From positions 248,001-312,000 of the forward strand of contig NZ_JASZYR010000005.1 in the NCBI RefSeq assembly GCF_030316855.1: a stretch of DNA of 64,000 nt, read 5' to 3'. Positions 1 to 8,584 of the stretch are shown piece by piece. Below the pieces are notes generated by a model, which saw nothing but the letters and a program-made list of their open reading frames with translations, did no database searches and was not told the origin of the DNA. The DNA is from Variovorax sp. J22P240. Its GTDB lineage: Bacteria; Pseudomonadota; Gammaproteobacteria; Burkholderiales; Burkholderiaceae_C. The stretch's first letter is position 1. Each line of letters begins with the position of its first letter. The position numbers and the translations under genes are program-made.

Positions 1-90
1 CCCAGGCTCGCGCACTTCGTGTCGCTCTCCACCCCCTCTCCGGGGGCAACCCCGGCGGCCCGGCAAAGCCGGTTCCGCGGGGTTCTTGGC
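1..90 (+). repeat. Interspersed structured repeat, copy 1 (5' end cut by window)
   Basis: This belongs to the roughly 95-bp repeat family described in the findings. It starts inside the CCCAGGCT motif at the window edge. It carries the first hairpin (GCGCAC, loop TTC, GTGTCGC), the C-run/G-run hairpin at about 32-46, and the nested palindrome in which AACCCC (48-53) pairs with GGGGTT (79-84) around CCGGC-AAA-GCCGG. It lies directly upstream of livM, probably between livH (outside the window) and livM. The function is unknown. Confidence 0.85.
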
Positions 91-148
91 CTTGGCTGCT
101 TTGGCTTGCTGCGCTGCGGGTCACGCAACGGCATGCCGGAAAACTGAC

Positions 149-1225
149 ATGCGCTATACCTTCAAGACCAGCTACACGCAGGACATCGACCTCGCCAAGC
201 ACGGCGGTCATGTCTTCTGGTACAGCCTGCTCGGCGCGGCGCTGATCGTGGCGCCGTGGGCGCTGCCGGAGTACTGGCTCGCGCAACTGACCTTCGTGCT
301 GATCTACGGCATCGTCGGGCTCGGGCTGATGCTGCTGGCCGGCTTCACGGGCCAGTTCTCGATCGGGCATGCGGCCTTCCTGGGCACTGGGGCCTACACG
401 CAGGCGGTGCTGAACAACTTGGGCGTGCCATTCCCACTGGCGCTGGTGGCGGCTGCGGCGTTGTCGGCCGCGGTAGGTGTGGTGGTCGCGTTACCGGCCT
501 TGCGGGTGAAGGGCATCTACCTGGGCATCGCGACGCTGGCCTTCGGCTTCATTGTGGAGGAGGTGTTCGCGCGCTGGGAGAGCGTGACGGGCGGCAACTC
601 GGGCTTGCACGTGAAGTCGCCCAAGCTGCTGGGGATCGACTTGGGGTCGAGCGAGAGCTTCTACCTCGTGTGCCTGCTGGTCGCGGTGCTTTGCACGCTG
701 GCGATCCTGAACCTCCTGCGTTCGCCCACCGGGCGCGCCTTCGTCGCCATCCGCGATTCGGAGATTTCGGCGCAGAGCATGGGCATTCATCTGGCGCGCT
801 ACAAGACGATGTCGTTCGCGATCTCGGCGGCACTCGCGGGCCTGGGCGGCGCGCTGTATGCCCACAAGCTGAGCTTCATTTCGCCGGATCAGTTCAACAT
901 TCTCCAGTCGATCGATTTGCTGCTGCTGGTGGTGATCGGCGGGCTGGGTTCGGTGCACGGCGCGTTCCTCGGCGCAATCTTCCTGATCGCGATGCCGCAG
1001 TTGATTGCGCTGGGGAAGGATTGGCTGCCTCCGGTCGTGGGGCAGGCGCCGGGCTTGCAGGGGCTGGTCTATGGGCTGGTACTGATCGCGTTCGTGTTGT
1101 TCGAGCCGCTCGGGCTCTATGGGCGATGGCTCAAGGTGCGCACGTGGCTTCAGTTGTTCCCGTTCTATCGCAAGGGCCTGTTCAAGCGCCAGAAGTCCTT
1201 CACCAAGTCGGATCGCCTGAGATGA
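149..1225 (+). CDS. livM: Branched-chain amino acid-type ABC transporter permease LivM
   Basis: Inner-membrane permease subunit of a liv-type (HAAT family) ABC importer. The 358-residue product has many hydrophobic segments, and the hallmark stretch [19 protein letters not shown] near the N-terminus is typical of LivH/LivM permeases. The start at 149 (MRYTF) is preferred over an upstream in-frame start because the region before it is intergenic repeat DNA. The stop overlaps the livG start by 4 bases (ATGA), so the genes are translationally coupled. A LivH partner is expected just upstream, outside the window. The presence of an acyl-CoA ligase in the same operon suggests the substrate may be an organic or aromatic acid rather than leucine. 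That is an inference; the transporter family assignment is firm. Confidence 0.93.
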   Translation: MRYTFKTSYTQDIDLAKHGGHVFWYSLLGAALIVAPWALPEYWLAQLTFVLIYGIVGLGLMLLAGFTGQFSIGHAAFLGTGAYTQAVLNNLGVPFPLALVAAAALSAAVGVVVALPALRVKGIYLGIATLAFGFIVEEVFARWESVTGGNSGLHVKSPKLLGIDLGSSESFYLVCLLVAVLCTLAILNLLRSPTGRAFVAIRDSEISAQSMGIHLARYKTMSFAISAALAGLGGALYAHKLSFISPDQFNILQSIDLLLLVVIGGLGSVHGAFLGAIFLIAMPQLIALGKDWLPPVVGQAPGLQGLVYGLVLIAFVLFEPLGLYGRWLKVRTWLQLFPFYRKGLFKRQKSFTKSDRLR

Positions 1226-2040
1226 GTTCCAGCGACGTTCTTCTCTCCGCCAACGACCTGAGCGTGCGCTTCGGTGGCGTGCTTGCGGTCAACAAGGTGA
1301 GCTTCGATGTGCGGCGCGGCGAGGTGTTCACGCTGATCGGCCCGAACGGTGCGGGCAAGACGACGGTGTTCAACCTGATCAGCCGCATCTACACGCCGAC
1401 CACGGGCGACATCGTCTGGCGCGGCGAGGACAAGCCGATCGCGCTGACGCAGCAGGCGCCGCACGAGATTGCGGCGCTGGGCATTGCGCGAACGTTCCAG
1501 AACATCGAGTTGTTCGAGCACGCGACGGTGCTGCACAACCTGTTGATCGGCCGGCATACGCATCGCAAGACGGGCTTCTGGAGCGAGGTGTTCTTCACGC
1601 CTGCTACGCGCCGCGCGGAGATCGAGGCCCGCGAGAAGGCGGAGCAGGTGATCGACCGGCTGGACCTGCAGCATCACCGCGATTCGATGGTGGCGGGGTT
1701 GCCTTACGGCGTGCGCAAGGTGGTCGAGTTGGCGCGTGCGTTGTGCACAGAGCCGAAGCTGTTGCTGCTCGATGAACCATCCTCGGGGCTCAACGTCGAG
1801 GAGACGGCGGACATGGCGTTCTGGATTCAGGACATCCAGCATGAGTTGGGCATCTCCGTGCTGATGGTGGAGCACGACATGTCGCTTGTTTCCAAGGTGT
1901 CTGACCGCGTGTTGGCGATGAACATGGGGGAGGCGCTGGCGACCGGGACACCGCGAGAGGTTCAGTCGGATTCGCGTGTGATCGAGGCTTATCTGGGGAC
2001 TGTGGATGACGTGAGTAGTTTGCGGAGGGCTGCCGCATGA
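1222..2040 (+). CDS. livG: Liv-type ABC transporter ATP-binding protein LivG
   Basis: Cytoplasmic ATPase subunit of the importer, 272 residues. Walker A is GPNGAGKTT, Walker B is LLLLDEP, and the switch histidine sits in EHDMSLV. The C-terminal LivG/BCA-type extension is present. The ABC signature reads [15 protein letters not shown] rather than LSGGQ; LivG proteins often have LSYGQQR here, so this copy is a little further diverged. The gene overlaps livM upstream and livF downstream by 4 bases each, which fits a single tightly coupled transcript. An in-frame ORF extends far upstream inside livM, but the ATG at 1222 gives the conventional N-terminus ([19 protein letters not shown]). Confidence 0.94.
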   Translation: MSSSDVLLSANDLSVRFGGVLAVNKVSFDVRRGEVFTLIGPNGAGKTTVFNLISRIYTPTTGDIVWRGEDKPIALTQQAPHEIAALGIARTFQNIELFEHATVLHNLLIGRHTHRKTGFWSEVFFTPATRRAEIEAREKAEQVIDRLDLQHHRDSMVAGLPYGVRKVVELARALCTEPKLLLLDEPSSGLNVEETADMAFWIQDIQHELGISVLMVEHDMSLVSKVSDRVLAMNMGEALATGTPREVQSDSRVIEAYLGTVDDVSSLRRAAA

Positions 2041-2810
2041 GCGACATCGTCCTGCAACTGCTCAACGTAGAAAGCGCCTACGGCCCCATCAAGGCCATCC
2101 GAGGCGTCAGTCTCAAAGTGCGCGCGGGAGAGATAGCCACGGTCCTGGGCTCCAACGGCGCAGGCAAGACCACCATCCTTAAAACGATCTCCGGAATCAT
2201 CGACCCCCGGAAAGGCAGCATCGAATTCCAGGGCCAGAACATCACCGCCAAGGACCCAGCGTTCATCGTCCAGCAGGGCCTGAGCCATGTTCCCGAAGGC
2301 CGCGAAGTGTTCCCGTTGCTGTCGGTGCGGGACAACCTCCTGATGGGCGCCTACACCCGCAAGGACCGCGACGGCGTGGCCCGCGACATCGAGACGGTCT
2401 ACACCTACTTCCCCATTCTGAAAGAGCGCGCCACGCAGGACGCCGGCCTGCTCTCTGGCGGGCAACAGCAGATGCTCGCCATCTCGCGCGCCATCATGGC
2501 CGCGCCGCATCTCATCCTGCTCGACGAGCCCAGCCTCGGACTCTCTCCCAAGCTCACCAAGGAGATCTTCGAGATCGTCGTGCGCATCAACCGCGAGCGC
2601 GGCACCACCATCCTGCTGGTCGAACAGAACGCGAACATGGCACTCAACGCCTCCGACTACGGCTACGTGCTCGAGAACGGCCGCATCGTCATGGAAGACA
2701 CCTGCGATCGCCTGCGCGAGAAAGAAGACATCAAGGAGTTCTATCTCGGCCTCAAGGACGACGGCGTGCGCGGCGAGCGGCGCTGGAAGAAGAAGAAGAC
2801 CTGGAGATGA
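2037..2810 (+). CDS. livF: Liv-type ABC transporter ATP-binding protein LivF
   Basis: Second ATPase subunit of the importer, 257 residues. Walker A is GSNGAGKTT, the signature LSGGQQQML is canonical, Walker B is LILLDEPSLGLSP and the switch region is LLVEQN. It pairs with LivG to drive the LivH/LivM permease. It overlaps livG by 4 bases at its start and the acyl-CoA ligase gene by 4 bases at its end. The C-terminal tail is unusually basic (RRWKKKKTWR), beyond where LivF proteins usually end; nothing suggests it is functional. Confidence 0.94.
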   Translation: MSDIVLQLLNVESAYGPIKAIRGVSLKVRAGEIATVLGSNGAGKTTILKTISGIIDPRKGSIEFQGQNITAKDPAFIVQQGLSHVPEGREVFPLLSVRDNLLMGAYTRKDRDGVARDIETVYTYFPILKERATQDAGLLSGGQQQMLAISRAIMAAPHLILLDEPSLGLSPKLTKEIFEIVVRINRERGTTILLVEQNANMALNASDYGYVLENGRIVMEDTCDRLREKEDIKEFYLGLKDDGVRGERRWKKKKTWR

Positions 2811-4693
2811 AGAACAACGCCATGCGAACAAAGGCACCGGCCGGCCTCTGGGACCTGGACCACCTCCAGCCCCGGCAGAACATCGCGGTCCCCGGCGACA
2901 CCATTCCCGCCATGTTCTGGAACGCGGCCCGCCTGCGCGCCGACAAGGTCTGGATGCGCCAGAAGAAGCTTGGCATCTGGCGCAGCTGGACCTGGCAGCA
3001 GACTGCCGACGCCGTTCGCGAGATCGCCGGCGGCCTGATGGCCATCGGCTTTGCACCCGGCGAGTGCGCCTCCATCCTGTCGAACACTGTCGTCGAATGG
3101 GTGCTGTCCGACGTTGCGGTGCTCAGCTGCGGCGGCGTGTCCAACGGCATCTATCCCACCGATGCCGCTTCGCAGGTGCATTACCTGTGCGAAGACTCGC
3201 GCACGACCGTGCTCTTCGTCGAGGACGACGAGCAGCTCGACAAGGCGCTCGAAGTGCGCGGCAGCCTGCCGCTGCTGCGCAAGGTCATCGTGTTCGACAT
3301 GGAAGGCCTGCGCGACCTGCGCGAGACCGATGTGATGAGCCTCGACGCGCTGCGCGCAATGGGCCGCGACTACCTGCAAACCCATTCGCACGAACTGGAG
3401 CAGCGCGTCGCCGGCTGCCGCCCCGAGGACCTCGCCATCCTGGTCTACACCTCCGGCACCACCGGCAAGCCCAAGGGTGCGATGCACAGCCATCGCGGGC
3501 TGATCTACACCGCGCGCGGCTACAACACCCTGATCGCACAGGACGAGCACGACGAGCGCATGTGTTTCCTGCCGCTGTGCCATATCGCCGAGCGCATGGG
3601 CGGCGAGTATTTCTCGATGTACACGGGCTCGGTCCTCAACTTCGTCGAGAACCCCGAGACTGTGCCGGAGAACGTGCGCGAAATCGCCCCCACCGTCTTC
3701 ACTGCCGTGCCGCGCGTGTGGGAGAAGTTCTACTCGGGCGTGATGATCGCGCTCAAGGAGGCGAGCGCGTTGCAGCAAGCGGCCTACGGCTGGAGCATCG
3801 GCGTGGGCACCGTCATCGCCGACCGCGTGCTTGCTGGCGAGCCGGTCGACGGGATGCTGCGCTTCAAGTTCCGCATTGCTCGCTGGCTCGCGCTGGACAA
3901 CGTGCGCAAGCTGATCGGCATCCACCGTGCGCGCTTTCTGGTGACCGGGGCCGCGCCCATCTCGCCCGATCTGGTGCGCTGGTATCTCGCGCTGGGCGTG
4001 CCGATGCTGGAGGTCTGGGGCATGACCGAATCGTGCGGCGCCTCCACCGGAGTGCCCGCGACGCGCATCAAGCCTGGTGCCATCGGACCGGCCGCGGGCT
4101 ACAACGAAGTGCGCATCGACCCGGCCACCGGCGAGATCCTGGTGCGCGGCACCAACGTGTTCATGGGCTACCTCAACCTGCCCGAGAAGACCGCCGAGAC
4201 CCTCGACGCCGACGGCTGGCTGCACACCGGTGACGTCGGCACGGTCGACCAGGACGGGTATTTCCGCATTACCGACCGGATGAAGGACATCATCATCACG
4301 GCAGGCGGCAAGAACATCACCCCGAGCGAGCTGGAGAACGAACTCAAGTTCAGCCCCTACATCACGGACGCGGTGGTGATCGGCGATGCCAAGCCCTACC
4401 TGACGGTGATCGTCATGATCGACCAGGAGAACGTCGAGAAATTCGCGCAGGACCACGACGTGCCGTTCAGCAACTACCAGAGCCTGACGCGCGCGCAGGA
4501 GGTGCAGGACCTGATCCAGGCCGAGGTCGACCGCGTCAACGCGAAGTTCGCTCGCGTCGAGCAGATCAAGAAGTTCTTCCTGCTCGAAACCCAGCTCAGC
4601 GCCGAGGACGAAGAACTCACGCCCACGATGAAGCTCAAGCGCAAGCTGGTCCAGACCAAGTACGCGGAGCGCATCGAGGCCATGTATGCCTGA
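2807..4693 (+). CDS. AMP-binding acyl-CoA ligase (long-chain fatty-acid/aromatic acid-CoA ligase family)
   Basis: 628-residue adenylate-forming enzyme predicted to activate a carboxylic acid to its CoA thioester with ATP. The phosphate-binding motif YTSGTTGKPKGAMHSH, the adenine-binding region VWGMTESCG, the hinge aspartate region GWLHTGDVG and the C-terminal catalytic lysine motif TAGGKNITPSELEN are all visible. Length and the split between domains resemble the FadD15-like long-chain ligases. The start at 2807 overlaps livF by ATGA; a second ATG lies at 2822. Its position inside a liv-type operon suggests that the imported substrate is trapped as a CoA ester on entry. The exact substrate cannot be read from the sequence. 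Confidence 0.9.
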   Translation: MKNNAMRTKAPAGLWDLDHLQPRQNIAVPGDTIPAMFWNAARLRADKVWMRQKKLGIWRSWTWQQTADAVREIAGGLMAIGFAPGECASILSNTVVEWVLSDVAVLSCGGVSNGIYPTDAASQVHYLCEDSRTTVLFVEDDEQLDKALEVRGSLPLLRKVIVFDMEGLRDLRETDVMSLDALRAMGRDYLQTHSHELEQRVAGCRPEDLAILVYTSGTTGKPKGAMHSHRGLIYTARGYNTLIAQDEHDERMCFLPLCHIAERMGGEYFSMYTGSVLNFVENPETVPENVREIAPTVFTAVPRVWEKFYSGVMIALKEASALQQAAYGWSIGVGTVIADRVLAGEPVDGMLRFKFRIARWLALDNVRKLIGIHRARFLVTGAAPISPDLVRWYLALGVPMLEVWGMTESCGASTGVPATRIKPGAIGPAAGYNEVRIDPATGEILVRGTNVFMGYLNLPEKTAETLDADGWLHTGDVGTVDQDGYFRITDRMKDIIITAGGKNITPSELENELKFSPYITDAVVIGDAKPYLTVIVMIDQENVEKFAQDHDVPFSNYQSLTRAQEVQDLIQAEVDRVNAKFARVEQIKKFFLLETQLSAEDEELTPTMKLKRKLVQTKYAERIEAMYA

Positions 4694-4723
4694 TTTTTTT
4701 CCAACCTAGAGGAGACAGCGGTT

Positions 4724-5896
4724 ATGAAGATCAAGTCACTCATCCCCCTCGCCGCGGCGAGCGGCCTGGCGCTGGCTTCCGGGCTGGCCGGCGCGCAGCA
4801 ACAAGGCGTGAGCAAGGACGAGATCCGGATCGGCACGATCCAGGATCTCTCCGGACCGCTCGCGGGCTTCGGCAAGCAGTCGCGCAACGGCATGCAACTG
4901 GCGGTGGACGAACTCAACGAGCAGGGCAGCGTCAACGGTCGCAAGCTCAAGCTCTTCGTGGAGGACTCGGGCTACGACCCCAAGAAGGCAGTCCTGGCGG
5001 CCCAGAAGCTGGTCAACCAGGACAAGATCTTCATCATGGCAGGCCACATCGGCACGGCTCAGAACATGGCGGCCATGCCGGTGCAGTTCGAGAAGAACGT
5101 CGTCAACTTCTTCCCGATCACCGCCGCGCGCGAAATGTACGAGCCGCTCAACCGGCTCAAGTACTCGTTTGCAGCGACCTACTATGACCAGATCCGCCTG
5201 GCGCTGCCCAAGATGATCAAGGAGAAGGGCGCCAAGAAGGTCTGCACGATCTACCAGGACGACGAGTTCGGCCTCGAGGTGCAGCGCGGCGCAGAAGCGG
5301 GTCTGAAGACCGCGGGCCTGGAGCTCACGGAGAAGACCTCCTTCAAGCGCGGCGCAACCGACTTCTCATCGCAGGTGGCGAAGATGAAGGCCGCCAACTG
5401 CGACCTCGTGGTGCTCGGCACCATCATCCGCGAGACCATCGGCACAGTCGGCGAAGCGCGCAAGACGGGCTTTAACCCGACCTTCCTGGGTTCGAGCGCG
5501 GCCTACACCGACCTGATCCACAAGCTCGGCGGCAAGCCGATGGATGGCATCTACGCCACCATGACCGTGCAGAACCCGTACACCGACGAGCAGTCGCAGC
5601 CGCTGCGCTTCTGGGCCAACAAGTACAAGACCAAGTTCAATGAAGACCCGACGGTGTTCTCGGTGTACGGCTACATGATCGTGCAGAGCTTCATCCAGGC
5701 GGCGAACAAGGCTGGGCCCAACCTGAACACGGATAGCTTCATCAAGGCCATGGACAGCAGCACGTTCGAGCCAGACATGTTCGGCGCGCCGAAGATGACC
5801 TTCACTGCAACGAAGCGGCTGGGCAACGAGCAATCTCGGCTGTCGCAGATCGTGGACGGCAAGTGGAAGGTGGTGTCCGACTACGTCGCGCCCTGA
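4724..5896 (+). CDS. Periplasmic substrate-binding protein of liv-type ABC transporter
   Basis: 390-residue periplasmic binding protein of the Peripla_BP_6 (LivK-like) family. An N-terminal signal peptide (hydrophobic residues 6-22, cleavage expected after AGAQ) is followed by IRIGTIQDLSGPLAGFGKQ, the typical first strand of the mature protein. A good Shine-Dalgarno (AGAGGAGA) precedes the ATG. It is the last gene of the livMGF-ligase operon, 30 bases after the ligase. A strong bidirectional terminator follows. LivK-like proteins in such operons bind amino acids, amides, or aromatic and aliphatic acids; given the ligase, a carboxylic acid is favoured (inference). Confidence 0.93.
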   Translation: MKIKSLIPLAAASGLALASGLAGAQQQGVSKDEIRIGTIQDLSGPLAGFGKQSRNGMQLAVDELNEQGSVNGRKLKLFVEDSGYDPKKAVLAAQKLVNQDKIFIMAGHIGTAQNMAAMPVQFEKNVVNFFPITAAREMYEPLNRLKYSFAATYYDQIRLALPKMIKEKGAKKVCTIYQDDEFGLEVQRGAEAGLKTAGLELTEKTSFKRGATDFSSQVAKMKAANCDLVVLGTIIRETIGTVGEARKTGFNPTFLGSSAAYTDLIHKLGGKPMDGIYATMTVQNPYTDEQSQPLRFWANKYKTKFNEDPTVFSVYGYMIVQSFIQAANKAGPNLNTDSFIKAMDSSTFEPDMFGAPKMTFTATKRLGNEQSRLSQIVDGKWKVVSDYVAP

Positions 5897-5905
5897 CTGT
5901 TGTTC

Positions 5906-5953
5906 GCCCCCAATACCTGCGGACCGGCGGAGCCGGATCCGCGGTATTCCTGG
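5906..5953 (+). repeat. Interspersed structured repeat, copy 2 (3' half only)
   Basis: Only the nested-palindrome half of the repeat is present. AATACC (5912-5917) and GGTATT (5943-5948) form the outer stem, GCGGA/TCCGC the middle stem, and CCGGC-GGA-GCCGG the tip. It is followed immediately by an intrinsic terminator. It lies between the convergent binding-protein and tctA genes. Confidence 0.8.
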
Positions 5954-5957
5954 CGAA

Positions 5958-5988
5958 CAAGAAAGCCGCCCTCGGGCGGCTTTTCTTG
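5958..5988. terminator. Bidirectional intrinsic terminator between convergent operons
   Basis: CAAGAAAGCCGCC (5958-5970) pairs with GGCGGCTTTTCTTG (5975-5988) across a CTCG loop, with a single T bulge. The A-rich left arm and T-rich right arm let it terminate transcription from both the livMGF side and the tctBA side. Confidence 0.85.
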
Positions 5989-6009
5989 CTTTGGCCTGCA
6001 CGGTGGGCG

Positions 6010-7521
6010 TCAGTCCTCGACGAAAGCCTCTTCGCGTTTGGCTTTGATCGAGGGCAGCAGCACGATGCCCAGCAGCAGGCACGCCGCTACCAGCAACCCT
6101 GCCGACAGCGGCCGCGTCACGAACACGCTCCACGTGCCGCGCGACAGCAGCAGCGCACGCCGCAGGTTCTCTTCCATCATCGGCCCCAGGATGAAGCCCA
6201 GCAGCAGTGGCGCAGGCTCGGTTCGCAGCTTGATGAAGAGATAGCCGACGAAGCCAAAGGCCGCGACCATCCAGATGTCGAAGGTGTTGTTGTTGGTCGA
6301 GTACACCCCGATCGCGCAAAACAGCACGATGGCCGGGAACAGGAACTTGTACGGCACCGTCAACAGCTTGATCCACATGCCGATCAGTGGCAGGTTCAGG
6401 ATGATGAGCATCGCGTTGCCGATCCACATCGAGGCGATCAGGCCCCAGAAGAGTTCGGGGTTGCTGGTCATCACCTGCGGGCCGGGCTGGATGTTGTGGA
6501 TGGTCATCGCACCCACCATCAGCGCCATCACCGCGTTGGGCGGAATGCCCAGCGTCAGCAGCGGGATGAAGGAGGTCTGCGCACCGGCGTTGTTGGCCGA
6601 CTCGGGCGATGCCACGCCTCGGATGTTGCCCTTGCCGAAGGCCACTTCGCCGGGCTTCATGCGGATCTTCTTTTCCAGCGCGTAGGCCGCGAACGAAGCC
6701 AGCAGCGCGCCGCCGCCGGGCAGGATGCCGAGCGCGGAGCCCAGGGTGGTACCGCGCAACACGGCAGGCGCCATGTTCTTGAAGTCGTTCTTGGTGGGCC
6801 ACAGGCCTTTCACCTCGGAAGTGAACACTTCGCGCTCTTCATCCGGCTGCGAGAGGTTGCCGATGATTTCGCCGTAGCCGAACACGCCCATGGCGATCAC
6901 CACGAAGCCGATGCCGTCGGTGAGTTCGGGAATGTCGAAGCTGAATCGCGCGACGCCCGAGTTCACATCGGTGCCGACGATGCCGAGCAGCAGGCCCAGC
7001 ACGATCATCGAGACCGCCTTGAGCAGCGAGCCCGAGGCCAGCACCACGGCGCCGATCAGGCCCAGCACCATCAGCGAAAAATACTCGGCCGGGCCGAACT
7101 TGAAGGCCAGTTCGGTCAGCGGCGGTGCGAAAGCCGCCAAGATCAGCGTACCGACGCAGCCCGCGAAGAACGAGCCCAGGCCGGCAGCCGCCAGCGCGGG
7201 GCCCGCACGGCCCTGCCGCGCCATCTGGTAGCCGTCGATGCACGTCACCACCGAGGACGATTCCCCCGGCAGGTTGACCAGGATCGCGGTGGTGGAGCCG
7301 CCGTACTGCGCGCCGTAGTAGATGCCGGCCAACATGATCAGCGCCGATACGGGCGGCAGCGCATAGGTGGCGGGCAGCAGCATCGCGATGGTCGCGACGG
7401 GCCCGATGCCCGGCAGCACGCCGATCAGCGTGCCCAGAATGCAGCCGACCAGGCAGTACAGCAGGTTGGTGAGTGTGAAGGCGACGCCGAAGCCGGTCGC
7501 CAGGTTGTGAATCAGATCCAT
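6010..7521 (-). CDS. tctA: Tripartite tricarboxylate transporter large permease TctA
   Basis: 503-residue, highly hydrophobic integral membrane protein of the TctA family, the large permease of binding-protein-dependent, ion-driven tricarboxylate carriers. The family hallmark GVLPGIGPVATIAMLLP near the N-terminus and a second glycine-rich repeat GSALGILPGGGALLASF in the middle are visible. The start at 7521 has a clear Shine-Dalgarno (AGGAG). It lies 10 bases downstream of tctB on the same strand. No tctC-type periplasmic binding protein gene is next to it, so this pair probably uses a binding protein encoded elsewhere; Burkholderiales genomes typically carry many orphan tctC-like genes. Confidence 0.93.
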   Translation of the reverse strand: MDLIHNLATGFGVAFTLTNLLYCLVGCILGTLIGVLPGIGPVATIAMLLPATYALPPVSALIMLAGIYYGAQYGGSTTAILVNLPGESSSVVTCIDGYQMARQGRAGPALAAAGLGSFFAGCVGTLILAAFAPPLTELAFKFGPAEYFSLMVLGLIGAVVLASGSLLKAVSMIVLGLLLGIVGTDVNSGVARFSFDIPELTDGIGFVVIAMGVFGYGEIIGNLSQPDEEREVFTSEVKGLWPTKNDFKNMAPAVLRGTTLGSALGILPGGGALLASFAAYALEKKIRMKPGEVAFGKGNIRGVASPESANNAGAQTSFIPLLTLGIPPNAVMALMVGAMTIHNIQPGPQVMTSNPELFWGLIASMWIGNAMLIILNLPLIGMWIKLLTVPYKFLFPAIVLFCAIGVYSTNNNTFDIWMVAAFGFVGYLFIKLRTEPAPLLLGFILGPMMEENLRRALLLSRGTWSVFVTRPLSAGLLVAACLLLGIVLLPSIKAKREEAFVED

Positions 7522-7531
7522 GAAGGTCTCC

Positions 7532-8020
7532 TCAGCCCGAAATGAAGGTGGGCCAGACCTGGATCTGCAACTTGAGCGCCCAGATGAACGCCACGTAACT
7601 GCCCGCTGCCAGGATGGTCGAGAGAACCAGCACGTCGCGCAGCTTGAAATGCTCGCCCGCGAGGCTGGAGATGATGGTGAGCGCGTAGATCGCGATGATC
7701 ATGCCCATCGCCGGGACGCCGATGCTGGGCAGGCCGCCGAGCAGCACGCCGAAGGCCAGGTTGGCGCCGATGACGAAGAACAGCGGCTTCCAGGCCCACT
7801 TGCCGATCGGGTCGCCATCGGCCGTCTCGACCACCAGTGACTGAAACATCACCGCGGCGCCCAGGATCGCCAGCAGGATCCCCAGCATGAGCGGAAAGTA
7901 GCCGGGCCCCATGCGGGCCCCGTCGCCGATGTTGTAGGTGGTGGCGCCGATGGCAAAGGCGCCCCCCACCGCTGTGAACATGACTCCTGAAAAGAAGTCA
8001 GCCTGACTCTTGATACGCAT
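7532..8020 (-). CDS. tctB: Tripartite tricarboxylate transporter small permease TctB
   Basis: 162-residue small membrane subunit of the TTT carrier with four hydrophobic segments and the typical TctB N-terminus (IKSQADFFSGVMFTAVGG...). It is first in a two-gene operon with tctA. The only Shine-Dalgarno-like sequence (GAGGG) lies in the 3' arm of a perfect 9-bp hairpin that ends 5 bases before the ATG, suggesting translational control. The imported substrate may be citrate or another carboxylate, but the sequence does not define it. Confidence 0.88.
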   Translation of the reverse strand: MRIKSQADFFSGVMFTAVGGAFAIGATTYNIGDGARMGPGYFPLMLGILLAILGAAVMFQSLVVETADGDPIGKWAWKPLFFVIGANLAFGVLLGGLPSIGVPAMGMIIAIYALTIISSLAGEHFKLRDVLVLSTILAAGSYVAFIWALKLQIQVWPTFISG

Positions 8021-8025
8021 TGTCT

Positions 8026-8055
8026 CGACCCTCGTTGATGAGCCTTCGAGGGTCG
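8026..8055 (-). promoter_or_regulatory. SD-sequestering hairpin / inverted repeat upstream of tctB
   Basis: A perfect inverted repeat, CGACCCTCG (8026-8034) and CGAGGGTCG (8047-8055), is separated by 12 bases. In the tctB transcript the 3' arm contains GAGGG 8 bases from the ATG, the best ribosome-binding site available. It could equally be a protein operator at DNA level. Confidence 0.55.
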
Positions 8056-8126
8056 TCGTCCGCGCCTGACTGTTCGCTGACCGATGCTGTACGGACTTCC
8101 ACGTACGGGGATGCGGCGCCCCAATG

Positions 8127-8154
8127 AAAAAGGCTCCCGAAGGAGCCTTTTTGC
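8127..8154 (-). terminator. Intrinsic terminator of the RRM-protein gene
   Basis: AAGGCTCC (8131-8138) pairs with GGAGCCTT (8143-8150) around a short loop. On the minus strand the hairpin is followed by a T-run. It lies about 20 bases past the stop codon of the glycine-rich RNA-binding protein gene. Confidence 0.8.
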
Positions 8155-8173
8155 CGTGTGTGCTGACGAGGGC

Positions 8174-8581
8174 TTAGTAGCCGCCGCGGCCACCGCCGCC
8201 GCCGCCGTAGCCGCCACCGCCGCTGCGGTTGCCGCCACCGTAGCCGCCGCCGCCGCCACCACCACCACCGCCGTAACCACCGCCGCCGCTGCGGCCACCG
8301 CCGCCGCCGCCGAAGCCGCCGGGCGAACGGGGCTCCATCGGGCGGGCTTCATTGACGGTCAGGCTGCGGCCGTCGAGTGCTTGGCCATTCAGACCTTCGA
8401 TGGCGGCCAGCGCTTCCGCGTCGGTGCCCATTTCGACAAAGCCGAAGCCCTTGGAGCGACCGCTGTCGCGTTCCATCATGACCTTGGCACTGGCGACCGA
8501 ACCGTACTGGCCGAAGGCCTGTTCGAGATCGTTGTCGCGGATGGAGTAGGCGAGGTTGCCTACGTAAAGTTTCTTGCCCAT
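8174..8581 (-). CDS. Glycine-rich RRM-type RNA-binding protein
   Basis: 135-residue single-RRM protein. RNP2 (LYVGNLAY, residues about 4-11) and RNP1 (KGFGFVEM, about 44-51) are intact, so it should bind single-stranded RNA. The C-terminal 45 residues or so are almost pure glycine with interspersed Arg, Ser and Tyr, like plant GRPs and cyanobacterial cold-induced Rbp proteins. The start at 8581 (MGKKLYVGN) is chosen because the RRM begins there and AGGAG precedes it. The leader can fold so that this Shine-Dalgarno is paired (8585-8626), which would suit cold-responsive translation. A strong terminator follows. A role as an RNA chaperone is inferred from the family. Confidence 0.92.
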   Translation of the reverse strand: MGKKLYVGNLAYSIRDNDLEQAFGQYGSVASAKVMMERDSGRSKGFGFVEMGTDAEALAAIEGLNGQALDGRSLTVNEARPMEPRSPGGFGGGGGGRSGGGGYGGGGGGGGGGYGGGNRSGGGGYGGGGGGRGGY

Positions 8582-8584
8582 GGA

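Noticed and set aside
5863-7545. Plus-strand 560-codon open frame over tctA
   Set aside because: It is antisense to the well-supported tctA and has Arg/Gln/His-rich composition without domains, typical of GC-rich shadow frames.
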